DNA from: Zanthoxylum bungeanum
Lineage: Eukaryota; Streptophyta; Magnoliopsida; Sapindales; Rutaceae
DNA: 64,000 bases
Assembly: GCA_019454045.1 (NCBI GenBank)
Contig: SKCR01038147.1
Span: 434,001 to 498,000 of the forward strand
Reading direction: 5' to 3'
The position numbers were made by a program, and so were the translations under genes. Below, one piece after another: positions 1-11,254 of the stretch; position 1 is the stretch's first letter; each line of letters starts with the position of its first letter. The notes under the pieces are model-generated. The model saw only the letters and a list, made by a program, of their open reading frames with translations. It was not told the DNA's origin and did no database searches.

Positions 1-298
1 ATTAGCTGACACTTTTTTTTATTTTACTTTCTGGTAGGACCCATTTATTCCTGGAGCGCGGATTAGGAGGCAAGAGGTTTCTTGGCCCAAAATTCACCAG
101 ATTTGACGATCTTACCCTTTTCAATATTTTATATTTTAATTATACATTATTAATTTCGGGTCTTAAATGTTTGGTACCTCGGCGTTGGCGTTGAATTATT
201 GTAGCCGCCCCCCACTTAACTATACAACAAATCAACAATCTAATAAGTCCTAAATTAATTCTTAAGCCTTTTGCAAGTCAAATTCATTGCGATAATAC
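1..298. other. Intergenic AT-rich DNA
   Basis: No gene is visible. It contains, near 120-200, one copy of a motif (TTAAATGTTTGGTACCTCGG and following bases) that recurs near 828-885, so it is part of a dispersed or duplicated non-coding repeat. Confidence 0.5.
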
Positions 299-469
299 TT
301 TTTTTTTTTTTTGAAATAGTTGGAAATTATACCGTCAAATTATTTATTCTGAACTTAAGTAGAGCATATAAAACCGTTCTTACAAGAAACACACTTCTTG
401 GATTCGAACTCAGGACCTCAATGTGAGATCATGAACCCTACACCACCAAACCACGCTCATTGGGGATAA
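299..469 (-). mobile_element. tRNA-derived SINE, full length
   Basis: Read on the minus strand, it starts with a tRNA-like head (TTTGGTGGTGTAGGGTTC and a B-box-like GAGTTCGAATCC), continues with the body motif CTTGTAAGAAC, and ends in a poly-A tract (poly-T on + at 299-312). It is flanked by the 8-bp direct repeat GATAATAC at 291-298 and 470-477. The same family recurs at 8145-8510, 10552-10718, 18433-18615 and 20994-21161. SINEs are copied by LINE machinery and encode no protein. Confidence 0.85.
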
Positions 470-534
470 GATAATACATCATAATGGGAAATTACTATTT
501 TTTTTATCCTATGACATCCAAAATTTTTAAATAA

Positions 535-1054
535 TTCTAATTTTACATTCAAAATTTTAGTAAATATACTAATTTATATTCTTAAATTTAATTTTATATC
601 TAAAATTTCAATTAACATATAAATTTACACCTAAAAAAATTCAATCAGTGTAATAATTTATGCTTAAAAATTTAAATTGGTATACTGATTGAAACTTTGA
701 GTATAAAATTAAATTTATTTAAAATTTTCAGATATTTACTTGCATAAGTGAATTTTCGGGTCTTAATTGTTATATTTAAATTCAATTTTATATTTTGATT
801 AGACATTATTAATTATAGGAAAAATAACTTTCGGGACTTAAATGTTCGGTACCTCGGCGTTGGCGTAGAATTAAAATTATTATTTTTATTCAAATATTGA
901 TTTGTGCATGAAAATATATACAAATTTTCAATTTATATTCAAAATTTTAGTTAATGTATTAATTTATATTTTCAAATTCAATTTTACATCTAAAATTTCA
1001 ATTAACATAATAGTTTAGACCTTAAAATATTCAATCAGTATATTAATTTATACT
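535..1054. repeat. Diverged direct repeats
   Basis: The AT-rich stretch 535-665 recurs at about 945-1054, sharing for example ATCTAAAATTTCAATTAACA and TTCAATCAGT. The second copy is cut off at 1054, where an LTR begins. A second repeated block containing GGTACCTCGGCGTTGGCG lies at about 165-200 and 840-880. Origin unknown; no coding potential. Confidence 0.55.
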
Positions 1055-1492
1055 TGTTGATGATGTATTTCGACAAGTACATTGAACAAGTGCGACCAGG
1101 ATGACAGATATGGATTTTCCCTTTTTTTCGAAAGGGACGGGTGTTCAGAAAGAAATAGTCACTCCCCGGCCTGGCAGAAAGTCCGGACATAATCTTCCAG
1201 ATTTGGCCGACCAAAGTATACGATTTGGTACAGTTTCCATAAGTCGACCACATCAGAGTTTCAGCCGACCACATTAGGTCATCAGCTCGATTCGGGCCTA
1301 TCCTGCTCCCCCTTTGAGCAAGTCGAAGAGCTCGGACATTTCAGGAAGGACGGAAATGTCTCGATGAGTTCGGCAAATTGTTTGGCCAACCACTTGGCAA
1401 CCGACAGAAGCCCAGAGATCTTCGATTTTCCTTTACATGTGTCATCTCCCGGAAGCACCGTGAAGGATGTCACCATTATTGTTGCGTTTGGC

Positions 1493-2199
1493 TATGGGTG
1501 TGCATCGGTCGGTTAGGTCGGTTAATCCTTGATTTTTTTTTTAACTGTAACCGACATTTTCGGTTAAATAAAATTGTGACCGATTTAACCAATTTATGAC
1601 ACATAACCATTAACCAATTAACCATTATATTCGTCGTCGGTTATGGTTAATTCAGTTATTAACCAATCCAATCAAATAAATTAAAGTTAATTTTTTTTTT
1701 ATAATTTTTAATTAGTAAAATTATATATGATGTAGGTCGGTTCTACCGATTTTTTCAGAACGTTTCAACCGATCGAACCACTGACGCATTAAATTTTTTG
1801 GATCACTAATTCGATCACATATCCGATTCTAAAAATACCGATTCTAACTAACATTTGATTGAATATATCTATATTTAATTACATGTAATAGAAATATTTT
1901 TTAAACCCTCGATGATTGTCACGGCCTCAGATTTCCATCCAAACATGTCATGTTATAATTTTAAGGGTCACGAATCCACCACGATGCAAAATCTATACAT
2001 TTGAAATTTTATGTATTTTTACCTTTAGATTCCTGAGAGAAATTAAAAAGAGTCAAAACCAAGCTGTTAATGCAGCTTGTCATTTGAATTTTATCAATTT
2101 TATTTTCGGGTAATATTATCAAATCAATATAACTACAACCAATTGAGAGTTTACATGCAGACTATCATAACTCTAAGAAATTAAAGGATTCGCACGCGC

Positions 2200-2251
<52 letters not shown>

Positions 2252-2426
2252 TTTAATTTTGGTTAATCGGTCGGTTCGGTTATACGAATCTCATAACCGT
2301 AATCGAACCGAATAACCGAAAAAGTTAAAAATTTTAACTGCAATAACCAATTTAACCGAATTAACCGAACCGTAATAAAAAATGGGTCGGAACGATTCGG
2401 TTAAAACCGATTAATGCACACCCCTA
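1493..2426. mobile_element. hAT-type non-autonomous element inside the LTR
   Basis: Its ends form terminal inverted repeats: TATGGGTGTGCATCGG on the left, and on the right the complement of TAGGGGTGTGCATTAATCGG. The flanking 8-mers CGTTTGGC (1485-1492) and TGTGTGGC (2427-2434) match at 6 of 8 positions, the duplication length expected for hAT. The interior is rich in GGTCGGTT and GGTTCGGTT, encodes nothing recognisable and contains a long TA run. Confidence 0.7.
2203..2249. repeat. (TA)n microsatellite
   Basis: About 23 uninterrupted TA units inside the hAT-type element. Confidence 0.95.
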
Positions 2427-2945
2427 TGTGTGGCAGAGGAAGAGACAGAGTTGATGTGATAGAATCGTCAGGCTGCAAGCTTACTTTCGGCAAGGTCAAA
2501 TCTACGGTAGAGAACCCGTCAAATCGGTCAGGCAGCACATGGGAAGCATTGCATGTGGGAAGAACAGTACCGTGTTTTAGGGAGTATATAAAGGGGAGGG
2601 TAGTCTCATGTAGGGGAGAAGCTCCAGATAGCAGTTTGTAGCAATAGAAAATAGCAACTGTAATCTCTTTCAACTGCTCGGCCATACGCCGACCTTATAG
2701 AAGACAGGTCGGCCGAGTCAGTTCTTGGTAATAAAACAACCTCCACCGTTTTTTGCCCGTGGACGTAGGTTGGATTTATCCCGCCGAACCAAGTTAAAAC
2801 TCTTTTGTCAATCTTTGTGTTTTTTCGCCTTCCACTAAGTTTGATTTTGGTCTCCCATAACCAAACAAATTCACTGTTGAATGAAGGTTATCCCGAAAAT
2901 AATATTTCATTATTGTCCCTGAGATGAAAATCAGCTGTCAACAAG

Positions 2946-2959
2946 TGGCGCCGTCTGTG
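2946..2959 (+). promoter_or_regulatory. Retrotransposon primer-binding site
   Basis: TGGCGCCGTCTGTG lies two bases after the LTR end. TGGCGCCG-type primer sites are common in plant Ty3/gypsy elements of the Tat branch. This site fixes the + orientation of the element. Confidence 0.7.
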
Positions 2960-2994
2960 AGGACAGAATAAAAAGCGATTTTCGTAGTAAGACG

Positions 2995-3159
2995 ATGGTG
3001 GGAGGTAGAGACCGTAGGTTGGTGAATAGTTCAACAACAGAATGGATGGAAATGGGAAGGAACGGGAAGAAGCAGATCAGAACGAGAGGAATAAATGGTT
3101 CGTATGGAAAAAGGGTTGTCGGCAACATAAGCCTTTTCTTGATGAGTTGTGAAATGTAA
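2995..3159 (+). pseudogene. Short gag-like leader ORF
   Basis: A 54-codon frame starts about 35 bases after the primer-binding site, where gag normally begins, with MVGGRDRR at its N-terminus, and soon ends at TAA. No conserved gag core follows in any frame that I can read. The assignment rests on position only. Confidence 0.3.
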
Positions 3160-4132
3160 TGTAAAGAGATTAGCCAACGGACATCCACCCGGGTTGAGTT
3201 GTGAAATGGAGTGTAACGTTGTGGATGGGTTACGTCTGTTGGCCGCAGCTGATCAAGTTCCTCTGTGGGAAGGTATTGTGCCTGCTCAGCTACCAATCTT
3301 CAGTTTCGCAGGTTACCTGTACTGAAAGATCGGTTGGGTAGCTAGTCAGCCAAGGGCGAGGAGGGATGCCCATCAGAACAGTCCTCAATTAGTGCAACGG
3401 TCCTCCCCGAATGAGAAGAAAGGCGGTAAGAAGTACGCGGGGGAACCACAAAGAGCAAAGACTAAAGACCTCGACTAGGCTCCTAGATTTTCTCGGAATA
3501 TGCAAAATCCTGGAAAAATTTATTATCGAATGATACCTATGAAGGGCTCGGCACATGGGAATCTTGTCGGCATAGTCGGGAAAGCAAGAGCGGACCAGAT
3601 GGATCTGAATAAGCCCTGATGTGAAAACAACTTGCCGGTGAAGTGGTGAAGTTTACAAATACGGCATACTCATCGAGAGTTCTCGGAGCTCGGCTTGGAG
3701 GATAAGGTCGGACTGCAAAGCAAGGAACAAAAGAAAGCATTGTAAAAGTCTCTCTTAAAATGTCTCACAAAGTGTTGTAAGAAGTGCAATAGGTCCTTTA
3801 AATATGAATAAAACTCTCATTTTTTTAAGAAACTTGCTTATCTTGCTTGTTTGTTAATTAAACGCGAAAATTATTTTCATTATTTTTTGGGTCGTGCTCG
3901 ATGCGAAGGAACGAATTGAGACCAGAAAGGGCACCAAACCCGTGGCGCGTCAAACACTGGTGACATTATCAAACCCCCGGGTGGAAGTGCGCTGACCTGG
4001 CTCATTTCATTTTAAATTGGATTTAGATCGCTTCAAGGGATGAAGTGCATGAGGGAGCGCGTGAACCCCTCATGGCAGTATCAGATTCCCGAGTCTGGAG
4101 CGTAACTACCCCATGACTTGCATTTTTGAGGG
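3160..4132. other. Non-coding interior of the truncated element
   Basis: No protein domain is readable. A stretch near 3740-3830 (GTCCTTTAAATATGAATAAA) resembles LTR or 3'-UTR DNA with a polyadenylation signal. GC content is clearly higher than in the DNA before 1055. Confidence 0.45.
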
Positions 4133-4135
4133 ATA

Positions 4136-4636
4136 CTGTGTGCCATCGGCTCGGGGCTGGATTCGTTCCGCCGTGACCTCTGTGTGCCATCAGCTCGTTG
4201 CTGGATTTGTTCTGCCGAGGCTTCATGGTTTAATCGGCTCGGGGCCGGATTCGTTCCGCCGAGGCCTCTGTGTGCCATCGGCTCGGGGCTAGATTCGTTC
4301 CGCCGAGGCCTCTGTGTGCCATCGGCTCGGGGCTGGATTCGTTCCGCTGAGGCTTCATGGTTTAATAGGCTCGGGGCCGGATTCGTTCCGCCGAGGCCTC
4401 TGTGTGCCATCGGCTCGGGGCTGGATTCGTTCCGCCGATGCTTCATGGTTTAATCGGCTTGGGGCTGGATTCGTTCCGTCGAGGCCTCTGTGTGCCATCG
4501 GCTCGGGGCTGGATTCGTTCCGCCGAGGCTTCATGGTTTCATCGGTTCGGGGCTGGATTCGTTCCGCCGAGACCTCTGTGTGCCATCGGCTCGGGACTGG
4601 ATTCGTTTCGCTGAGGCTTCATGGTTTAATCGGCTC
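4136..4636. repeat. Tandem array, 44-bp unit
   Basis: About 11-12 copies of a 44-bp unit sharing ATCGGCTCGGGGCTGGATTC. Two variants partly alternate, one with CTCTGTGTGCC and one with CTTCATGGTTTA. The period was measured from repeated GAGGCCTCTG starts (4261, 4305). Because 44 is not a multiple of three, open frames across it repeat the same peptides in shifting frames and are not genes. Confidence 0.92.
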
Positions 4637-5737
4637 GGGGTCGGGTTACGTCTCACCGAGTCAACCTCTTTGGTCTGGGATATAACATTCCCCTAGAGCC
4701 AAGTTTTCTTTTCAGCTCCGGGTCGGGTTACGTCATACTGAGTCAAACTCTTTGGTCTGGGGATGTAACATTCCCCCAGAACGAAGTTTTCTTTTCAGCT
4801 CGGGGTCGGGTTACGTCTCACCGAGTCAACCTCTTTGGTCTGGGGATGGAACATTCCCCCAGAGCCAAGCTTTTTTTTAAGCTCGGGGTCGGGTTACGTC
4901 CCACCGAGTCAACCTCTTTAGTCTGGGGATGTAACATTCCCCCAGAGCCAAGCTTTTTTTTAAGCTCGGGGTCGGGTTACGTCTCACCGAGTCAACCTCT
5001 TTGGTATGGGGATGTAACATTCCTCTACAGCCAAGTTTTCTTTTCAGCTCGGGGTCGGGTTACGTCCCACCGAGTCAACCTCTTTGGTTTGGGGATGTAA
5101 CTTTCCCCCATAGCCAAGTCTTCTTTTCAGCTCGGGGTCGGGTTACGTCCCACCGAGTCAACCTCTTTGGTCTGGGGATGTAACATTCCCCCAGAGCCAA
5201 GTTTTCTTTTCAGCTCGGGGTCGGGTTACGTCCCACCGAGTCAACCTCTTTGGTCTGAGGATGTAACATTCCCCCAGATGCAAGCTTTCTTTTCAGCTCG
5301 GGGTCGGGTTATGTCCCACCGAGTCAACCTCTTTGGTCTGAGGATGTAACATTTCATCAGAGCCAAGTTTTCTTTTCAGCTCGGGGTCAGGTTACGTCCC
5401 ACCGAGTCAACCTCTTTGATCTGGGGATGTAACATTCCCCCAGAGCCGAAATTTCTTTTCAACTCGGGGTCGGGTTACGTCCCATCGAGTCAACCTCTTT
5501 GGTCTGGGGATGTAACATTCCCCCAGAGCTAATTTTTCTTTTCAGCTCGGGGTCGGGTTACGTCCCACCGAGTCAACCTCTTTAGTATGTGGATGTAACA
5601 TTCACCCAGAGGCAAGTTTTCTTTTCAGCTCGGGTCGGGTTACGTCCCACCCAGTCAACCTCTTTGGTCTGGGGATGTAACGTTCCCCGAGAGCCAAGTT
5701 TTCTTTTAAAACTCGAGGTCGGGTTACGTCCCACCAA
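4637..5737. repeat. Tandem array, 83-bp unit
   Basis: About 13 copies of an 83-bp unit containing GCTCGGGGTCGGGTTACGTC, CACCGAGTCAACCTCTTTGG and GGGGATGTAACATTCCCCC. The period was measured from CAGCTCGG at 5128 and 5211. The first part of the unit resembles the 44-bp unit (CGGCTCGGGG), so one array may have grown from the other. Copies near the right edge are the most diverged. Confidence 0.92.
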
Positions 5738-5790
5738 ATACATCATAAACAGATCAGGAACGGAGAGTTCGCCCCATGATTGGATTTAAA

Positions 5791-6980
5791 ATTGATCGGG
5801 CTCATAATTTTTCCTCTTGTCCAGATTCGGAAGAACAAGGTTGCAAGATAGAAGAGGAAATCATGCAAAGTACGAAATACTATTATTTGATGTTTGAAAT
5901 GATAATGGTATAATTATATATAAAATTAAATATTTAAATTGATCAATTAGATTTGTGAGCTCGATAATTATGATTTTTAAGGTGTTAATTAATTCAATTA
6001 GTAAAATTTGGAAGTGATTCAAAAAAGTCAACTATTCAAATCTTTATTTATTTATAACTCCTTAATTATAATCGAATTGCATGTCAACTTAATGTTACAT
6101 TATCGGGTAAATGTTTACATCGTTTGATTGAACATTGAAGACCTCATTAGTCATTACATCTTTAAAATTTTAAAAAAATATTTCAAAAATATCTCTCTCT
6201 TAATTTTGTACATAATTTGATAATTTTACCCCTATTAAATTTGGGTAATTCAAATAAACGATAAAAAAAATAAACAAAAGTTATTGTGAACTATATAATC
6301 TTTTTAAAAAAATTTTAAAATTAATTTGTAAAGGAATAAAACAATATACTCTTTATTGATAGTTTCAACTTCTTATAAATATATCATATATAAGTTTTTT
6401 GTATAAGTTTTTACACAATTATATATATATATATATATTCATCATTTTTGGAAATACAATAGTTTTTTTTAATATATTTATTTTGGACTTAATTTTTTTT
6501 AATGTTTATATATTAACCAATACTAATAAATGAAGAAAAATACGTCTTTAATTTGGAAAATTAAATAATTAATATTAATAATCCTAATAAAAAATTTATT
6601 TCCCTTATAAAAAAAATATAATTTTCAGGTTTAATAATTATAGTTTTATTTAAATAACAGTGTAAAATGATTTTCTTCATTATTAATCAAGCCTAATTTA
6701 ATATTTTCTTAATGATTTTATGAGTTATCCAAATAAAAAAGGTAAAACTGTCAAATTGAATCAAAAATTGAGAAGTAATGATGTGTTAAGGTATTTTACA
6801 AAATATAAAAATAAAATGGGATATTGTGACAAAATATAGAGATTTACCCTACATTATATTCATCTCTAAATAGTATTTTTTTTAAGTGTATATTACAATT
6901 TTAGTGACAATAAATTTTAAGTAAAAATTCACTCTTATCCTTCGTAATAAATAGAAAAATCTTTATGTCCCCAACCCGTG
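5791..6980. other. AT-rich intergenic DNA
   Basis: No gene, element ends or RNA gene recognised. A short (TA)n run lies near 6420-6440. Composition changes sharply from the GC-rich arrays on its left. Confidence 0.6.
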
Positions 6981-6983
6981 ATT

Positions 6984-7610
6984 CTGTTTCAAACCGCTAA
7001 TCGAACCAGGTCAAAATCGGAACGGAGCTGATCAACGATTCGACGGTTCCGACTGGATCCGCCGAATGATAGGTTCGGTTATGATTCTTCAAAATTAAAA
7101 ATCGAAACTCGAATCGAACCGGAACCTAACTTTGAACCGAACCGAAATCCAACCTTAAGAATCAAACCGTGGAACCGAACCGGTTCTTCAAATTTTGTTT
7201 TTTTAATTAATTTTGTTTTCTATTATTATGTAAATACTTCCTATCTAAATTCATTTGTTCACATTCGAAGTTTCCAACAATTTATTCAATGATTGGTCCA
7301 AAATTAAGCATAAGATCCAATAAAAAATCGGAGCAAATAATGATTAATTATTCGACTTAATCAACGGAACTCAAGTAACCACAATTGAAATGCCCGACAA
7401 TGATTAGCCGATTAGAAATTAAATTCAAATTCAATTGTAATTGTTATATAATAAGTATTAATTATGTATTATATATACAATAAAATAATTTTTTTCAAAT
7501 CTTTAATTATAATTTGGTTCCGAAACCGAACCATATACTGTACGGTTCAGTTTCGATTCATCATCCAGCAGGAACTGAAACCACCGGTTCTGTCACGGTT
7601 CACTTCTACC
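6984..7610. mobile_element. Degraded hAT-like MITE with GGTTCGG motifs
   Basis: Both sides are rich in GAACCGAACC / GGTTCGGTT motifs in opposite orientations around an AT-rich middle, as in the better preserved elements at 34106-34378 and 54218-54589. I could not find clean terminal repeats or a target duplication, so the borders are approximate. Confidence 0.4.
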
Positions 7611-7730
7611 TCTTTGTATCACTTTATTTGTACAAAAGCTATTGCCTTGAATTTGTACTAGGTTATTTCCTCGGGTTTCTACCATCTTTAGAAACAATTA
7701 ATTGGCACTTGGCTCTTAGTCAAACTCGCC

Positions 7731-7815
7731 AGCGGATTTTATTTTAAATTATCAAATTCACAGCAAATTTTATTTTAAATTATCAAATTCACAGCAAATT
7801 TTATTTTAAATTACA
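7731..7815. repeat. 31-bp tandem repeat, about 2.7 copies
   Basis: The unit AGCAAATTTTATTTTAAATT plus 11 bases repeats with starts at 7731, 7762 and 7793, almost identically. Confidence 0.9.
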
Positions 7816-8144
7816 AACCACACTTAAATATTTATCAAATCATATCCATTATAAATATATTTTTGCGAGTTTGTGCACGGAATTGTCATCCAAACCTCAT
7901 CGCCGCCACTCAGGTTCGCGCCCTTTAACAATTGATGATGATATTTTTATTATTTGTGGGATAGTTGCCCATTTAAGACACTTAAAAGACATAAATGCCC
8001 TTGGTAAACGAACGTTGAAGTATCAAAATGTTTAAAACAAAATTAATTATCATTTTAATTAAAACTAATTTGACATTATAACAGTTTTTCTAGTTACTTT
8101 TAATTTTGATTACAACATGAATGATAGTATAATATGAACGAGAC

Positions 8145-8510
8145 ATTGTTGTCAACCGCCGCCAAATCATCACTTTCGGATTTAAACAGAGCAGGTAAAA
8201 TCTCCGACTCTCTAAGGGTGGCAAAAAAACCCGGGTCCGGGGTCAAAAAAACCCGGGCCGGGCTCAACTAAAAAAGCCCGGGCCCGGCCCGTGCTTAAAA
8301 AAATAAATATATTTATAAAATATATCCCGGCCCCGACCCGCCCCGGTAATAGCCTGGACTGGGCGTTTCCCGGGTTAGGGCCTAAGCTCGGCCCATTGCC
8401 ACCCTTAGTTGTCTCATACTCTTACAAAAGATACGCTAAATGGATTCGAACCCAAGACCTTAAAGTGAGATATTGAACCCTACACTACCAAGCCACTTCA
8501 CTTGGAGACT
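8145..8510 (-). mobile_element. SINE copy split by a hAT-type MITE
   Basis: On the minus strand the head (GTGTAGGGTTC, then GGGTTCGAATCC and CTTTTGTAAGAG) lies at 8408-8510 and the tail (TTTTACCTGCTCTGTTTAA, ATTTGGCGGCGG) at 8145-8212. The 195-bp MITE at 8213-8407 separates them. No poly-A or clear target duplication remains, so this is an old copy. Confidence 0.7.
8213..8407. mobile_element. hAT-type MITE nested in a SINE
   Basis: Perfect 12-bp terminal inverted repeats, TAAGGGTGGCAA and TTGCCACCCTTA (13 bp with the adjoining C/G). The interior has CCCGGGCCGGG-type motifs. The flanking 8-mers CGACTCTC and GTTGTCTC agree only in the last four bases; comparison with an uninterrupted SINE supports a short duplication of the SINE at the junction. 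Confidence 0.7.
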
Positions 8511-8692
8511 TATCAAATCAATTATAACATAGCTAAAGGTAAAATTTTTAATTTAAACTTATTACGATTTAGGATGTATTACAAATGGTGTTAATTTTTA
8601 AAATGATATGGTTTATATTTTTTTATTTAATTTAAAGTCAACCAAATCTCTCCCGAAATGAGTTTGAACTCTAAACCTTTTTTTTTTTTAAT

Positions 8693-10017
8693 TGAAGAGA
8701 TTTATCAATTAAATTGTTATGAATTATTTTTATTAGCATTTCAATTATTTCTTAGATCATGAAGCCTCTTAATTTATTTGTTCAATATAGAACTACAAAA
8801 AAAAATGTGAATTTGTCTTTTTCGATAAATATATTTGAATAAATTTTAAAATCCTATATGTACGTGAATTTATTATAATTGCAAGGATCATAATTAACCC
8901 TTGTATTGGTTAATTAAAATGCAATTAAGACTTAAAATCATTATACCATTTGATGACGTCAATTATTATTATATTATTTAGAATGTCGAGTTTTTTTTTT
9001 ATTGCTATAACAGTCGACCCCTTATATATAAAAAATAAAAAATAAAAAATAAAGAATCTATAACTTTACACATAATAACTACTAAATTTACATAAACTGA
9101 TTTCATCTAAAGGAAAAATCCACCTTAAGGCTCATGTACTCTCAATGTTTTTTATATTACACCCCTATATTAAATTTTCTACACATTGCACCTCTGTACT
9201 CTCAATGTTTTTTACATACATTGCATCACTGTACTAAATTTTCTACACATTATACCCTTACACTCTAAAAAAATTGACATTCCACCCTTATTTTAACGGC
9301 AAGTTAACAGAGTTGAGAAATATTCTGACATCACACACCCTTATTTCGGATTGGACTAAATGAAGAGATTTATCAATTAAATTGTTATGAATTATTTTTA
9401 TTAGCATTTCAATTATTTATTAGATCTTGAAGCCTCTTAATTTATTTGTTCAATATAGAACTACAAAAAAAAAAATTGTGAATTTGTCTTTTTCGATAAA
9501 TATATTTGAATAAATTTTAAAATCATATATGTACGTGAATTTATTAAAATTGCAAGGATCATAATTAACCCTTGTATTGGTTAATTAAAATGCAATTAAG
9601 ACTTAAAATCATTATACCATTTGATGACGTCAATTATTATTATATTATTTAGAATGTCGAGTTTTTTTTTTTTTTTTTTTTTTTATTTTTTTTTTATTGC
9701 TATAACAGTCGACCCCTTATATATAAAAAATTAAAAATTAAAAATAAAGAATCTATAACTTTACACATAATAACTACTAAATTTACATAAACTAATTTCA
9801 TCTAAAGGAAAAACCCACCTTAAGGCCCCTGTACTCTCAATGTTTTTTACATTACACCCCTGTACTAAATTTTCTACACATTGCACCATGTACTAAATTT
9901 TCTACACATTGTACCATTACACTCTAAAAAAATTGACATTCCACCCTTATTTTAACGGCAAGTTAACATAGTTGAGAAATATTCTGACATCACCCACCCT
10001 TATTTCGGATTGGACTG
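8693..10017. repeat. Tandem duplication of about 660 bp
   Basis: The block starting TGAAGAGATTTATCAATT at 8693 starts again at 9361. Both copies run to TTATTTCGGATTGGACT (near 9355 and 10016). Each carries the same A/T-rich flank, the TCATCTAAA target site, and the left terminal repeat of the Mutator-like element. The copies differ by scattered substitutions and by a longer poly-T in copy two. Confidence 0.85.
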
Positions 10018-10502
10018 AGCAAATTTTTTTACTTTGAAGTTATGCTAGGGCGCATAACTATATGTTAGGGCGCATAAATATTCTGCTCCTTCTGATACAT
10101 TCAAAAATCCAACTAATTTATTGCAAAAATTAGATCAAAACTACGATCTTAGGGTGTTATTAATGAACAACAAAAAACAAACAAAGATGCTTCACGGTTA
10201 TCAGACACCATTCCTAAAGAATGACAACGAGTATTACATGTCATGCGTGCACGTTTATAGCAAACACCCATTTTTTTAACTATTCTCTTTTTGCATAAGT
10301 GCTACTTCCTAAACCAGGCAGATATGACACAAATAAGGGTGAGTGATGTCAGAATATTTCTCAACTCTGTTAACTTACCGTTAAAATAAGGGTGAAATGT
10401 CAATTTTTTGAGAGTGCATGGGTGCAATGTGTAGAAAATTTAGTACATGGGTGCAATGTAAAAAACATTGAGAGTATATGGGTCTCAAGGTGGGTTTTTC
10501 TG
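9807..10502. mobile_element. Mutator-like (MULE) non-autonomous element
   Basis: Inverted terminal repeats of roughly 180-210 bp, left 9807-10014 and right about 10325-10502, begin GGAAAAACCCACCTT and CAGAAAAACCCACCTT. They are flanked by the exact 9-bp direct repeat TCATCTAAA at 9798-9806 and 10503-10511. Long inverted ends and a 9-bp duplication are the hallmark of Mutator-like elements. The 310-bp centre shows no transposase or captured gene that I recognise. Confidence 0.78.
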
Positions 10503-10551
10503 TCATCTAAAAGATCACAACATTAATCCAAAATATGTTCTCAAAGGACGT

Positions 10552-10718
10552 GTCATGTTAGTGTATGGTTTAAGATCTGATTTTGAGGAAATGAGTTTGA
10601 ATATAATGAGTGTGTTTATTGTAAGGGTTTGAGATAGTCAGAGATTTTACCTGCTCTATTTAATTCCGAAAATACTGATTTGACGGCGGGATTTCCAACG
10701 ATTTAAAAAAAAAAAATC
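10552..10718 (+). mobile_element. Diverged SINE copy
   Basis: It follows the family layout: a head-like GTGTATGGTTTAAG, a decayed B box GAGTTTGAATA, TTGTAAGGGTTTGAG, ATTTTACCTGCTCTATTTAA, TGATTTGACGGCGGGATTTC, then poly-A at about 10706-10717. It lies about 540 bp upstream of the zinc-finger start codon. Confidence 0.65.
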
Positions 10719-11254
10719 CAAAACGAGGTTAATTTGGTAATCTTGCTCATAAAAAAAATGTTTCTTAAAACAGTGATAAATTTATAGCTAACAATACGGT
10801 TAATAATGACTACTAAACAGAGAAGTCGTTGTGGGGGGTAAAACAGTCATTCCACTTGAAAGAACTTGTGTTTTTATTCGTACCGATGCCAATGGAACTT
10901 GCTTTATGTGTTGCATAATTTCAGTTTCACATTGAAGGCAAATGATCCGAAAGTTTACACACAGTATACTGAGAATCGTGCAAAAGGAAAAAAATGAATT
11001 AAAGAATTTTTTTAATCAAATTGGAATATATTTTTAGATTTCAGTTTTTGTTTCTTCATTATTCATCTCTGCTTCAGGTTCGTATTAGTGTTTTTTTCTT
11101 CACAAAACAAGGGGTAAAAAAAGCTCTCTCTTGATGATCATATGATCATTTGTTTAAAGTTACTTGATTTCTGGGTTAAGGATTGAGAAATCGTAGCTGG
11201 GTTGTGTTTGTTTTGGTTGAAAGTTGACGGGTGTACAGAAATCCTGTGCTACCG

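Larger units (their letters stand above)
1055..2943 (+). repeat. 5' LTR of the truncated gypsy-type element
   Basis: It begins TGTTGA and ends TCAACA, an inverted 6-bp terminus typical of LTRs, and is followed two bases later by a primer-binding site. About 930 bp of its length is a hAT-type insertion at 1493-2426. Downstream of that lie a TATA-like GAGTATATAAAGG near 2580 and AATAAAAC near 2730, consistent with a promoter and polyadenylation region. Confidence 0.7.
1055..5790 (+). mobile_element. Truncated Ty3/gypsy-type LTR element
   Basis: It has one recognisable LTR (1055-2943), a primer-binding site just after it, a short gag-like start, then non-coding DNA and two tandem arrays. No protease, reverse transcriptase or integrase can be read, and no matching 3' LTR was found, so the element is non-autonomous or 3'-truncated. 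The right end is approximate, set where the arrays stop. Primer-site type and array-rich interior fit the Tat/Ogre branch of Ty3/gypsy elements, whose 3' non-coding regions are known to accumulate tandem repeats. Lineage is inference. Confidence 0.6.

Noticed and set aside
385..465. tRNA-like sequence with a good B box
   Set aside because: It cannot be folded into a full cloverleaf, and it carries a SINE body, poly-A tail and target duplication; it is a SINE head.
4184..4696. Overlapping frames encoding repeated peptides such as SFRRGLCVPSARGWIRS
   Set aside because: They are translations of the 44-bp tandem array in several registers, on both strands; no start context or conservation expected.
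4136..5737. Could the regular repeats be a CRISPR array?
   Set aside because: The units are contiguous without unique spacers, and the setting is a plant genome.
4846..5789. Frames with repeated SSGSGYVPPSQPLW peptide
   Set aside because: Translation of the 83-bp array; the unit is not a multiple of three and each frame is short.
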